The translations under genes and the position numbers were made by a program. Positions 12,488 to 12,488 of a DNA stretch of 12,488 bases are shown piece after piece; position 1 is the first letter of the stretch, and each line of letters opens with the position of its first letter. Origin of the DNA: Chitinophagaceae bacterium (GTDB taxonomy: Bacteria; Bacteroidota; Bacteroidia; Chitinophagales; Chitinophagaceae); the NCBI GenBank assembly GCA_016786965.1, contig JAEUVL010000433.1, positions 1-12,488 of the forward strand. Direction: 5' to 3'. The notes beneath the pieces are model-generated. The model searched no databases. It saw only the letters and a program-made list of their open reading frames with translations, and was not told the origin of the DNA.

Positions 12488-12488
12488 C

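Noticed and set aside
1..12488. CRISPR arrays, tRNA/rRNA genes, insertion sequences, prophage or toxin-antitoxin genes
   Set aside because: No regularly spaced repeats, cloverleaf sequences, transposase or integrase motifs, or small paired toxin-like frames were found by reading both strands. The region looks like stable chromosomal backbone.

Overview
The window looks like a chromosomal, mostly housekeeping region from a member of the Bacteroidota, most likely Chitinophagaceae or a close relative. The signs are moderate GC, start codons with no convincing Shine-Dalgarno sequence, several promoter -7 boxes of the Bacteroidota type (TAnnTTTG) close to start codons, a 7TMR-DISM sensor kinase, and FtsK, PyrF and kynurenine-pathway proteins of Bacteroidota character. 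The taxon is inferred from these features; no database was searched.

Layout. Positions 1-2573 (+ strand) hold the 3' end of kynureninase (kynU), kynurenine 3-monooxygenase (kmo) and orotidine-5'-phosphate decarboxylase (pyrF), closed by a hairpin terminator that can serve both strands. Positions 2618-4732 (- strand) hold a tightly overlapping three-gene operon: ECF sigma factor, membrane anti-sigma-like protein, and a secreted FG-repeat protein resembling DUF4097 putative adhesins. Positions 4869-5312 (- strand) encode an unrecognised four-helix membrane protein, divergent from a glutaryl-CoA-dehydrogenase-type acyl-CoA dehydrogenase (5397-6581, +). A 257-bp non-coding stretch with several inverted repeats follows. 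Then come shikimate kinase (aroK) overlapping a DUF423 membrane protein (6839-7730, +), a convergent orphan sensor histidine kinase (7731-9644, -) and the divergent DNA translocase ftsK (9762-12371, +). The window ends inside a probable promoter for the next gene.

How the genes fit together. KMO and KynU catalyse consecutive steps from kynurenine to 3-hydroxyanthranilate, serving tryptophan breakdown or de novo NAD synthesis. Glutaryl-CoA dehydrogenase acts further down lysine/tryptophan catabolism, but it is not in the same operon here. The sigma/anti-sigma/secreted-protein operon looks like a self-contained envelope-sensing module. PyrF, AroK and FtsK are core functions.

No clearly new defence, mobile or RNA-guided system was found. 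The observations most worth following are: (i) a repeat that covers the last three codons and the stop of both kynU and kmo and extends into the intergenic DNA; (ii) the sigma/anti-sigma/FG-repeat operon with a TTG start; (iii) promoter boxes placed so that pyrF, ftsK and the four-helix protein would have leaderless mRNAs; (iv) two mutually exclusive hairpins upstream of aroK; (v) a convergent gene pair with zero bases between stop codons.
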